Origin: Spirochaetaceae bacterium
GTDB taxonomy: Bacteria > Spirochaetota > Spirochaetia > B11-G9
NCBI GenBank assembly: GCA_030633365.1
Contig: DAOVSY010000118.1
Coordinates: 1-8,427, forward strand
Reading direction: 5' to 3'
DNA: 8,427 nt
Numbering within the stretch: the first letter of the stretch is position 1; each line of letters opens with the position of its first letter. Of the stretch, positions 1 to 5,868 are shown in pieces. The notes under the pieces are model-generated. The model was given only the letters and a program-made list of their open reading frames with translations. It had not been told where the DNA came from and searched no databases. The position numbers and the translations under genes are program-made.

Positions 1-2
1 AA

Positions 3-473
3 GCACTTTATCCTGATGGAGAAATCCCCATGAGGGGACAAATTTCCGTTGACGCTCCTGGTGCAGAAGATGAATGGTTTGTAGGTGTCTTTGGTGATGT
101 GATAACCTTCCTTACTGGTGCTTCGCCACACACAGGTTTTATTGGTGCAGAGTTTGGGAAAACAGATGATATTTTTGTACGACAAAATAAAATGGTCTAT
201 GATGAAAAACCTACAAAACAAATGCCTCCTGCCAGAGAATGGGTTTTTACCCGAACTGATACAGGTGCTAAAGTTGGTGTAAAATATAACCTCGTTATTA
301 TTCTCCCAATTCCAACTCCGGGACGTATAGCAATGGGTAAGAAAATGGCTGCTGGTACAGCTACTCCGGAAGAAGCTGCTGATTATATCCAATACTGGAA
401 TGCCAGAGCGGTATATACATTGGAAAATTCTGATGAAATAGATGGCTTTATCTCTGTTAAAGTTTATAACTAA
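3..473 (+). CDS. Unrecognised protein, 3' part (5' end beyond the window)
   Basis: The frame is open from the first complete codon to a TAA at 471-473, giving 156 visible residues. The codons before the first visible ATG (position 30) read as ordinary protein (ALYPDGEIP), so the gene probably begins outside the window. The alternative is a start at ATG 30, which has a GGAGA seven bases upstream; that would leave a 147-residue protein with no signal peptide. I do not recognise the family. The visible part is mixed: hydrophobic beta-like strands (WFVGVFGDVITFL, KYNLVIILPIP), a Gly-rich stretch, and a short Ala-rich helical piece (ATPEEAADYIQYWNARAVY) near the C-terminus. There are no cysteines and no obvious catalytic motif. 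It could be a secreted or envelope protein, but this is a guess. The gene is followed closely by an intrinsic terminator, so it ends its transcription unit. Confidence 0.7.
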   Translation, partial: ALYPDGEIPMRGQISVDAPGAEDEWFVGVFGDVITFLTGASPHTGFIGAEFGKTDDIFVRQNKMVYDEKPTKQMPPAREWVFTRTDTGAKVGVKYNLVIILPIPTPGRIAMGKKMAAGTATPEEAADYIQYWNARAVYTLENSDEIDGFISVKVYN

Positions 474-493
474 GAGTATTTTTTTTATTTATG

Positions 494-525
494 AGAGTCC
501 GTGTCTGCACGGGCTCTTTTTTTTT
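494..525 (+). terminator. Intrinsic terminator after the left-edge gene
   Basis: A 10-bp stem (AGAGTCCGTG at 494-503 with CACGGGCTCT at 508-517) has one G-U wobble and a TCTG tetraloop. It is followed by an uninterrupted T run to 525. It sits about 20 nt after the stop codon and separates this gene from the amylosucrase promoter. Confidence 0.93.
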
Positions 526-533
526 GATATATT

Positions 534-549
534 ATACACACGTGTGTAT
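534..549. promoter_or_regulatory. Perfect 16-bp palindrome, candidate operator of the amylosucrase gene
   Basis: ATACACACGTGTGTAT is its own reverse complement over all 16 bases and has a central CG. It abuts and shares one base with the TTGACG -35 hexamer (549-554). The position suits a dimeric regulator (TetR- or LacI-like size), acting either as a repressor blocking RNA polymerase or as an activator binding just upstream. No regulator gene is in the window, so the family is unknown. Confidence 0.5.
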
Positions 550-577
550 TGACGTTAGTCATAATTCTGGCTAATAC
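549..577 (+). promoter_or_regulatory. Sigma-70 promoter of the amylosucrase gene
   Basis: TTGACG at 549-554 and TAATAC at 572-577 are separated by 17 bp. Transcription would start near 584, giving a leader of about 48 nt. The promoter lies directly after the preceding terminator, so the gene is its own transcription unit. Confidence 0.72.
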
Positions 578-620
578 TCTAACCATGGTAATAATCTAAA
601 ATTTCCATATATAGTTAATT

Positions 621-634
621 AAGGTACTAATTTG
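621..634 (+). promoter_or_regulatory. Shine-Dalgarno and TTG start of the amylosucrase gene
   Basis: AAGG at 621-624 is seven bases before TTG at 632-634. An in-frame TAA at 620-622 rules out any longer start. The next in-frame ATG is residue 89 (position 896), too far in to be the start because the protein from TTG matches the usual amylosucrase length. Confidence 0.7.
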
Positions 635-2521
635 AAATATACAACAGATGAAATTTATATTCGAATCGAACAGGAACTTTTGAAACATTTCAAAGGTAAA
701 AAAGGGTTTCCGTTGTTCAAAGAGCAATTGGAAAAGAACTTTTCTTCTTTATTTAATAATCTGTTTAAACTTTATGGAACCCATCCTGATTTTCTATATC
801 AGCTTGAAGATATTATAAAAGAAATTTGCCGGATATCTCTTGGTGGCACTTTTATTACAAGACAAAAAAATCCTGATATCAATAAAGAAAGTTTGATGCA
901 TGAAGGGGATTCTGGTGTTGTTGGAGCAGTATTTTATGTAGATCTTTTTGCTGGTAACCTTAAAAAAATAGGAGAAAAAATTCCCTACTTGAAAGCATTA
1001 GGTATAACATTTGTACATTTAATGCCTGTATTCAAGACACCAAAGGGTGAGTCCGATGGTGGATATGCTGTTTCCAGTTATAGAGAGGTGGATCCCGGGT
1101 TGGGAACAATGAGTGATCTTAAAAAACTGGCTAAAAAACTTGAAGAAAATGGTATTAGCCTGGTTCTTGATTTTGTACTTAATCATACATCTCATGAACA
1201 TAGATGGGCAGTAAATGCGAAATTCGGTGATAAAAAGTATCAGGCATATTATTATATATTTGAAGACAAGTCAGATGTAGATGAATACAGTCAATATTTA
1301 CGGGATATTTTTCCGGAAGTAAGAAAAGGATCCTTTACTTATAATAATGAGATGGAAAGTTGGATATGGACTACTTTTCATAATTACCAATGGGATCTTA
1401 ACTATGGTAACCCTGATGTTTTTGTGGAAATGGTAAGTGAGATGTTGTTTCTTATAGAAGCAGGTGTAAAAATTCTGCGATTTGATGCTCCTGCTTTTAT
1501 CTGGAAGAAAAAAGGTACTTCCTGTGAAAATCTGACCGAAGTTCATACATTAATTAAAGCTTTTAAATCTGTAATGAATATTGCAGCACCAGATGTTATG
1601 TTCCTTTCCGAAGCAATAGTTCATCCGGATGAGATAAAAAAATATATTTCCAAAGACGAATGTGAGTTATCTTATAATCCATTACTTATGGCAACTTTAT
1701 GGGAGTCTCTGGCAACCAGGAAAACTGCATTGTTAAACGCATCCATGGAAAAATATATAGATGTTCCAGAGGGGTGTTCGTGGATAAACTATATTCGTTG
1801 TCATGACGATATTGGATGGACTTTTTCTGATGAAAATGCCTGGGAAGCAGGAATAGATCCCCATGGGCATCGACAATTTCTTAATAATTTTTATACAGGT
1901 AAATTTGAAGGCAGTTTTGCCCGGGGATTACCCTTTCAGGAAAATATTCATACTGGAGATATGAGAATCTCCGGTACAATGGCCTCTTTGGCTGGGTTGG
2001 AAAAAGCTTTAAATGAAGAAACTAAAAAAGAAGTAGATTTGGCAATTGCCAGAATTAACCTTCTTTATGGGATTATCCTTTCTATAAATGGATTTCCTCT
2101 GATCTACATGGGAGATGAAACAGGTCAGTTAAATAATTATAGTTTTCTGGAAAATTCTAATTATGCAAAAGACAGTAGATGGGTTCATAGACAGAAATCC
2201 AGTGACAACAGATCTCCACTAAATAATCATTCGAAAATTATTTTCGAGCAATTAAAGAAACTTATTTTTATTCGAAAGAAGTGTTCAGCATTTAGTGGAA
2301 ATAATATTACTATACTTGATACTTCAAATCCTCATTTATTTGTTTTTGAAAGGAACCCTGTAAAACCTGGAGTTGATAAAGTAATTGTTCTGGCAAATTT
2401 TTCTGAATATATTCAGAAAATTAAGCTACCGGTAAAAACTTTTGATATCATAAGTGAATTAAATTTTGAATCTGAAATAATGATGAATGCTTATCAATTA
2501 TTGTGGCTAAAAAAAATATAA
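632..2521 (+). CDS. ams: Amylosucrase (GH13 alpha-amylase superfamily)
   Basis: A cytoplasmic transglucosidase expected to use sucrose to build an alpha-1,4-glucan and release fructose (EC 2.4.1.4). The 629-residue length matches Neisseria polysaccharea amylosucrase, and long stretches agree with what I remember of that enzyme: a helical N-terminal domain (about 1-90), a (beta/alpha)8 barrel (about 95-520) and a C-terminal beta domain. Visible catalytic residues are the nucleophile D285 (ILRFDA), the acid/base E327 (FLSEAI) and H391-D392-D393 (CHDDIGWTF). Features typical of amylosucrases rather than amylases are also kept: D142 in SDGGYAVSSYR and R516 in DSRWVHR, equivalent to the D144-R509 salt bridge that closes the sucrose pocket, and R224 in LRDIFP, equivalent to R226. 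There is no signal peptide. The gene has its own promoter with a palindrome beside it. No sucrose transporter or fructokinase is in the window. A sucrose-hydrolase activity is the main alternative. Confidence 0.93.
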   Translation: MKYTTDEIYIRIEQELLKHFKGKKGFPLFKEQLEKNFSSLFNNLFKLYGTHPDFLYQLEDIIKEICRISLGGTFITRQKNPDINKESLMHEGDSGVVGAVFYVDLFAGNLKKIGEKIPYLKALGITFVHLMPVFKTPKGESDGGYAVSSYREVDPGLGTMSDLKKLAKKLEENGISLVLDFVLNHTSHEHRWAVNAKFGDKKYQAYYYIFEDKSDVDEYSQYLRDIFPEVRKGSFTYNNEMESWIWTTFHNYQWDLNYGNPDVFVEMVSEMLFLIEAGVKILRFDAPAFIWKKKGTSCENLTEVHTLIKAFKSVMNIAAPDVMFLSEAIVHPDEIKKYISKDECELSYNPLLMATLWESLATRKTALLNASMEKYIDVPEGCSWINYIRCHDDIGWTFSDENAWEAGIDPHGHRQFLNNFYTGKFEGSFARGLPFQENIHTGDMRISGTMASLAGLEKALNEETKKEVDLAIARINLLYGIILSINGFPLIYMGDETGQLNNYSFLENSNYAKDSRWVHRQKSSDNRSPLNNHSKIIFEQLKKLIFIRKKCSAFSGNNITILDTSNPHLFVFERNPVKPGVDKVIVLANFSEYIQKIKLPVKTFDIISELNFESEIMMNAYQLLWLKKI

Positions 2522-2549
2522 TATAATAAATTTAACTCCCTTATCTTTC

Positions 2550-2577
2550 TTGACTAATACAAAATAATCATTATTAT
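2550..2577 (+). promoter_or_regulatory. Sigma-70 promoter of the NicO/DUF1007 pair
   Basis: TTGACT at 2550-2555 and TATTAT at 2572-2577 are separated by 16 bp, each five of six matches to consensus. It lies in the 86-nt gap after the amylosucrase stop, and I see no terminator in that gap, so some read-through from amylosucrase is possible. The -10 is inside the Fur-type inverted repeat. Confidence 0.6.
2562..2576. promoter_or_regulatory. Fur-family-type box over the transporter promoter
   Basis: AAATAATCATTATTA contains a perfect 6-1-6 inverted repeat (AATAAT-C-ATTATT, 2563-2575). It matches the Fur-family 7-1-7 pattern TGATAATnATTATCA at all but three positions. It covers most of the -10 hexamer, the position expected for a metal-dependent repressor. 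A related octamer, TTATCATT, follows at 2581-2588. The local AT richness raises the chance of coincidence, and the sequence alone cannot tell Fur, Zur, PerR or Mur apart. Zur is favoured only because of the downstream genes. Confidence 0.5.
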
Positions 2578-2607
2578 TGGTTATCATTCTCAAAAGGAAA
2601 TTGTTAA

Positions 2608-3555
2608 ATGAACAGTCAAATTTCAAGCTCCTACAGAAAGATGGCGTTTATTATTGTATTATTAGTTATGGGTGTTTCCCTTTTTGCCCAGGCGCCGCCG
2701 CCTCCTCCTTCTCCCAGTCTTTCCGACTCGGTTTTATCAGAAGATGTTGCTGCTGATACTGTAGTTAAAGAGGGAATATTTTCCTATTTAAAAGATATTC
2801 AGTTAAAAGGAACTACCTTTATAAAACATCAGCTGGATTCTCTAAGAGATGGTTTTACTTTAAAAACTTTTCTTATAATTACTTTTTTTTCATTGGCTTA
2901 TGGAATATTTCATACTCTGGGCCCTGGGCATGGTAAATTGATTGTTATTTCGTTTTTTTTAAGAGATAACACTACTAAAGCAGATGCGTTTTCTCTTTCA
3001 GTTATTGTATCCATTATTCATTCTTCTGCAGCAATAATTTTAGCAATACTCTTTCAGTCAGTTTTTTCTTCTGTTAAAGGAATGGCTCAGGTGAGGGTTC
3101 AGAATGGATTTACATTGTTCTCCGGCCTTTTAATTCTTACTCTTGGAATAGTCTACCTTATAATGCATATAAAGGGAAAAGATCATCATTCAGTTAAAGT
3201 AAAGCAAATGGAGAATGTTAAATCAAGCAGGTCTGGTAGATGGAAAAGGAATTTAGCAGTAGGTCTGTCTATAGGTATAGTCCCATGTCCACTGTCTCTG
3301 ACAATTATGATGCTTTCTATTGTTTACGGAATTTTCTGGATTGGAATATCTTCTGTAATATCTCTAACTATTGCTATGGTTATTGTTTTATATCTTCTTT
3401 CTATATCTACAATTAAATCCAGAGATATTGTTGAGCATCCTGAAGGAAAAAAAGAGAATAAAGTTCTAACTACTATACTTGGTTATACTGGTAATGTAGC
3501 ACTTATTTTTCTTGGATTATATTTTACTTATATAGGAGGAATTGCGCTTTGGTAA
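2608..3555 (+). CDS. NicO-family metal transporter (ZevB/RcnA-like)
   Basis: A 315-residue inner-membrane protein of the nickel/cobalt transporter (NicO) family. The diagnostic motif is HTLGPGHGK (H102 to K110), with further conserved-type elements SIIHSS (H138) and GIVPCPLS (P226-C227-P228). Hydrophobic segments lie roughly at 12-27 (signal anchor or signal peptide), 86-104, 125-151, 168-187, 214-240, 243-266 and 288-311. The basic loop between segments 4 and 5 carries a short His cluster (D192-H193-H194), much poorer in histidine than RcnA. Five consecutive prolines (30-34) follow the N-terminal segment. AAGGA at 2594-2598 is nine bases before the ATG. NicO proteins move Ni/Co in some systems. 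Paired with a DUF1007 protein, as here, the closest described arrangement is ZevAB of Haemophilus influenzae, linked to zinc. Zinc as the substrate and uptake as the direction are inferences from that pairing and the upstream Fur-type box. Confidence 0.82.
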   Translation: MNSQISSSYRKMAFIIVLLVMGVSLFAQAPPPPPSPSLSDSVLSEDVAADTVVKEGIFSYLKDIQLKGTTFIKHQLDSLRDGFTLKTFLIITFFSLAYGIFHTLGPGHGKLIVISFFLRDNTTKADAFSLSVIVSIIHSSAAIILAILFQSVFSSVKGMAQVRVQNGFTLFSGLLILTLGIVYLIMHIKGKDHHSVKVKQMENVKSSRSGRWKRNLAVGLSIGIVPCPLSLTIMMLSIVYGIFWIGISSVISLTIAMVIVLYLLSISTIKSRDIVEHPEGKKENKVLTTILGYTGNVALIFLGLYFTYIGGIALW

Positions 3556-3591
3556 ATAAGCACAATTCCGGAAAAGGAGGAATTGCACTTT
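3534..3591 (+). repeat. Direct repeat AGGAGGAATTGCRCTTT, two copies
   Basis: The 17-mer at 3534-3550 recurs at 3575-3591 with one difference (G to A), 41 nt apart. The first copy encodes the last residues of the transporter; the second holds the Shine-Dalgarno and left hairpin arm of the DUF1007 gene. Each copy is followed by sequence complementary to its AATTGCRCTT part (3558-3567 with one mismatch; 3595-3603 perfect), so both can form hairpins. Confidence 0.75.
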
Positions 3592-3613
3592 TTTAAGTGC
3601 AATATTTAAGATG
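3574..3613 (+). promoter_or_regulatory. Distant Shine-Dalgarno, hairpin and start of the DUF1007 gene
   Basis: A strong AAGGAGG (3574-3580) lies 30 nt before the ATG at 3611, too far for normal initiation. Between them is a perfect 9-bp hairpin: ATTGCACTT (3582-3590), TTTT loop, AAGTGCAAT (3595-3603). With the hairpin folded, only eight unpaired bases separate GGAGG from the ATG, a near-ideal spacing. No in-frame ATG, GTG or TTG lies between, and only AAG immediately precedes the ATG. The structure therefore probably decides initiation. Confidence 0.65.
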
Positions 3614-4162
3614 AAAAAACTATTTTTTTTATTATTCATAATCATGTTGCCTGTACTGCTTTCTGCCCACCCTCACAGCAGTATTAATGTTTATGCTCAT
3701 TATTATTTTGACAATTCCGGTTTTATGGGTTTTTATATTCAGTGGATCTATGATCCTCTATTCAGTTCTCAGATAGTTTATGAGTGTGATCTTGATAATA
3801 ATTTGTCCTTTTCAGAAGAGGAACTTAAGCAGGTTGAATCTTATTATTTTTCCAGACTGGATAACTACAATTATTATACAGAGCTTAAAATTGATAATAA
3901 ACTGGTTCCTCTTGGTCTGCCTGTCAATTTTAGTGCAGAAATTGATAAAAGTGATGATAATGTTGTAATCTTTACTTTTTATATTCCTGTAAATCATCCT
4001 TACAATTCTAATGATACATCAGTTTTTATAGATTTTACAGATCCCACAGGGTATTCAACCTTTATATGCCCCCAGCGTTCATTATCAGTTAATGGAGATG
4101 TAGCAATAATAAGTAATGTAGAAATTAACAGAATGGGTTCAATTTTATTTACATATAACTAA
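3611..4162 (+). CDS. Periplasmic DUF1007 protein (ZevA-like metal-binding partner)
   Basis: A 183-residue secreted protein. Residues 1-19 (MKK, a Leu/Phe core, then LLSA) form a signal peptide. Cleavage after A19 would expose HPH (H20, H22), the usual mature start of DUF1007 proteins and a likely metal ligand. Residues 60-71 (D60, D62, N64, S66, S68, E71) fit a complete EF-hand calcium loop, followed by a helix and the Asn/Tyr-rich segment LDNYNYYTEL typical of the family. The rest is mainly beta-rich with no lipobox or membrane anchor. It is slightly short for the family, which is often about 200 residues or more. The gene lies 55 nt after the NicO transporter in the same operon. The working model is a periplasmic component that delivers metal to, or modulates, that transporter. 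In H. influenzae the equivalent pair (ZevAB) is tied to zinc; zinc here is inferred. Confidence 0.82.
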   Translation: MKKLFFLLFIIMLPVLLSAHPHSSINVYAHYYFDNSGFMGFYIQWIYDPLFSSQIVYECDLDNNLSFSEEELKQVESYYFSRLDNYNYYTELKIDNKLVPLGLPVNFSAEIDKSDDNVVIFTFYIPVNHPYNSNDTSVFIDFTDPTGYSTFICPQRSLSVNGDVAIISNVEINRMGSILFTYN

Positions 4163-4177
4163 GAGTTATGTTATAAT
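4148..4177 (+). promoter_or_regulatory. Promoter of the 5'-nucleotidase gene
   Basis: TTTACA at 4148-4153 and a perfect TATAAT at 4172-4177 are separated by 18 bp. The -35 lies within the last codons of the DUF1007 gene, whose stop is at 4160-4162. A start near 4184 gives a leader of only about 20 nt with AAAGGAG at 4190-4196. No terminator separates the two genes, so the nucleotidase may also be reached from the metal operon. Confidence 0.62.
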
Positions 4178-4202
4178 ATTAACAAATTTAAAGGAGACAA
4201 TA

Positions 4203-5807
4203 ATGAAAAATCTTTTCAAAGTGCTGATGTTAGTCAGCCTTGTTGCAGTTTTCCTAGGATGTGCAACATCACCTATTTCTATGCCCGATGTAGAACACAA
4301 TCTTGTAATTCTGCATACTAATGACTATCACGGTCATCCTTCCGCATTTTATGATTATCCTGCAGGTGGACAGGGTGGATTACCAGCTCAGGCAACTTAT
4401 GTAAATGACGTTAGAGCAGCTAACCCTAATGTACTTGTTTTAAGTGCTGGAGATCTCAATACAGGTCGACCTGAATCTAATTTCTTTAAAGCTGAACCGG
4501 ATATTATTGGTCATAATTTTATTGGTTACGATGCTCTTACAATGGGTAACCATGAATTTGATCCTGATTTTGATGCAATGCAGAAACAGATTGCAGATTC
4601 TAACTTTCCATGGTTATGTGCAAATGTTGTAAATGAAGATGGTTCTTATATTGAAAACGTTCTTCCTTACATAATTAAAGATTATGGCGATTTTAAAGTA
4701 GCCATTCTTGGACTTATGGATGCTGGAACTGTAAAAACAGGAAGCCCTGCAAATATTGAAAGATATACATTCAGAAACGAAGTAGAAGTTGCAAATGAAC
4801 TTGTACCAATGTTAAAAGAACAGGCAGATATTGTTATAGCACTTGTTCATATGGGACTTTATCCTGAACTAACTGAAGGATCAAAAGCAGTTGCAGCTCA
4901 GGTTCCTGGTCTTGCTCTTGTAATTGATGGTCATACACATACTAAACTTGAAGAACCAGTAATGGTTAAAAATGAAGTAACTGGTAAGGATGTAGCTATT
5001 GTACAGGCACGACACTGGGGTCTATATATGGGTAATGCCAGTCTTAGTTTTATGAATGGTGAAGTTACTGGTCTTGACTGGAAACTTGATCCAATCAATG
5101 TACAGTATCGGGAAAAACTTGATGACGGAACAAGAGTTTATCATTTTGTTGGCGAAGAACTTAAAGAAGATGCAGCTCTTGCAGCTTTAATTCAGCCATT
5201 TGTTGATAAAGTAGATGCAGTGCTTAATGAAGTAATTGGTACAGCAACAGCTCCTTTCCTTAATGATGATACAAGAAAAGTTGAAACAGCGATTGGTGAT
5301 ATGGTAGCAGATTCTATGCTCTGGTATGCTAATTCTATGAATCTTGGTGCAGATTTTGCTTTCCAGAATGGTGGTGGTATTAGAACCTCTATAGCTGATG
5401 GTGAGATTATGAAAAGAACAATCTATGAAGTACTTCCTTTTGATAATACTGTAATGACAGTTACAATGAAAGGATCAGATGTAATTGCACTTTTTGATTA
5501 TACTCCGGAAACAGTAACTCATGGTGCTATGCCACAGGTTTCTGAAGGTGTTTCTTTTGTAATTGATGTTGCAGCAGGAACTATTTCTGATGTACTTATT
5601 AATGGTGCAGCAATTGATCCTGGAAAAGAATATGTAATTGCTACAAATTCTTATCTTGCATCCGGTGGTGATGGTTATAAGATGTTCAAGAATAAAGTTG
5701 CAGAATACGATTCTTCTCTAATGCAGAGAGATGCGTTTATTGATTATATTGAATTCCTTGGTGGAACTATTACACCTGATGTTAAGGGACGATACGTAAT
5801 TAAATAA
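4203..5807 (+). CDS. 5'-nucleotidase / UshA-family lipoprotein
   Basis: A 534-residue envelope enzyme expected to dephosphorylate extracellular or periplasmic nucleotides (possibly also 2',3'-cyclic nucleotides or UDP-sugars) so that nucleosides and phosphate can be taken up. Residues 1-19 form a lipoprotein signal ending FLGC, with C20 as the lipidation site; the Phe at -3 is non-classical but tolerated in spirochaetes. The N-terminal metallophosphatase domain (about 33-300) has the two-metal ligands D41 and H43 (HTNDYHGH), D84 (SAGD), N116-H117 (GNHEFD), H216 (VHMG) and H244/H246 (GHTH). The C-terminal nucleotide-binding domain (about 340-534) has QNGGGIR (388-394) and SGGDGYKMF (487-495), including a candidate base-stacking aromatic. 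AAAGGAG lies six bases before the ATG. Leucine is mostly CTT, more uniform than in the neighbouring genes, which suggests high expression. It has its own promoter and terminator. The exact substrate cannot be told. Confidence 0.92.
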   Translation: MKNLFKVLMLVSLVAVFLGCATSPISMPDVEHNLVILHTNDYHGHPSAFYDYPAGGQGGLPAQATYVNDVRAANPNVLVLSAGDLNTGRPESNFFKAEPDIIGHNFIGYDALTMGNHEFDPDFDAMQKQIADSNFPWLCANVVNEDGSYIENVLPYIIKDYGDFKVAILGLMDAGTVKTGSPANIERYTFRNEVEVANELVPMLKEQADIVIALVHMGLYPELTEGSKAVAAQVPGLALVIDGHTHTKLEEPVMVKNEVTGKDVAIVQARHWGLYMGNASLSFMNGEVTGLDWKLDPINVQYREKLDDGTRVYHFVGEELKEDAALAALIQPFVDKVDAVLNEVIGTATAPFLNDDTRKVETAIGDMVADSMLWYANSMNLGADFAFQNGGGIRTSIADGEIMKRTIYEVLPFDNTVMTVTMKGSDVIALFDYTPETVTHGAMPQVSEGVSFVIDVAAGTISDVLINGAAIDPGKEYVIATNSYLASGGDGYKMFKNKVAEYDSSLMQRDAFIDYIEFLGGTITPDVKGRYVIK

Positions 5808-5823
5808 CTCAATTTTAATTTAT

Positions 5824-5857
5824 GCTGCCCTGTAATTTGACAGGGCAGCTTTTTTTT
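5824..5857 (+). terminator. Intrinsic terminator of the nucleotidase gene
   Basis: A perfect 10-bp stem, GCTGCCCTGT (5824-5833) with ACAGGGCAGC (5840-5849), has a six-base loop (AATTTG) and is followed by eight T residues. It lies 16 nt after the stop codon. The minus-strand side has no T run, so it acts in one direction only. The loop and right arm also contain a perfect TTGACA hexamer (5837-5842). Confidence 0.95.
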
Positions 5858-5868
5858 GTAGTAATAAA

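Noticed and set aside
3..473. Left-edge gene as a spirochaete flagellar sheath protein FlaA
   Set aside because: It lacks the C-terminal sequence pattern I know for FlaA; no positive match.
582..589. ACCATGGT palindrome near the predicted amylosucrase start site as a second operator
   Set aside because: Only 8 bp and unrelated to the 16-bp palindrome; likely chance.
1019..1546. Open frames of 60-82 codons on the minus strand inside the amylosucrase gene
   Set aside because: They are antisense to a highly conserved coding region and have low-complexity, Lys/Phe/Ile-rich products with no recognisable domain.
3582..3603. Hairpin before the DUF1007 gene as an intrinsic terminator
   Set aside because: The only T run is in the loop; the stem is followed by ATATTTAAG and then a start codon.
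3583..3609. Eight-codon leader ORF from TTG just after the GGAGG
   Set aside because: The start would be two bases from the Shine-Dalgarno, too close for initiation, and the peptide has no notable codon pattern.
3668..3676. HPH at the mature N-terminus as a classical ATCUN copper/nickel site
   Set aside because: Proline at position 2 lacks the amide needed for the ATCUN geometry; kept only as a general metal ligand.
3780..3997. Open frames of about 60 codons on both strands within the DUF1007 gene
   Set aside because: Shadows of a real gene in AT-rich sequence; products are Ile/Leu/Lys-rich without features.
4444..4632. 62-codon plus-strand frame inside the nucleotidase gene
   Set aside because: Lies across the conserved GNHEFD region of the real frame; no independent start signal.
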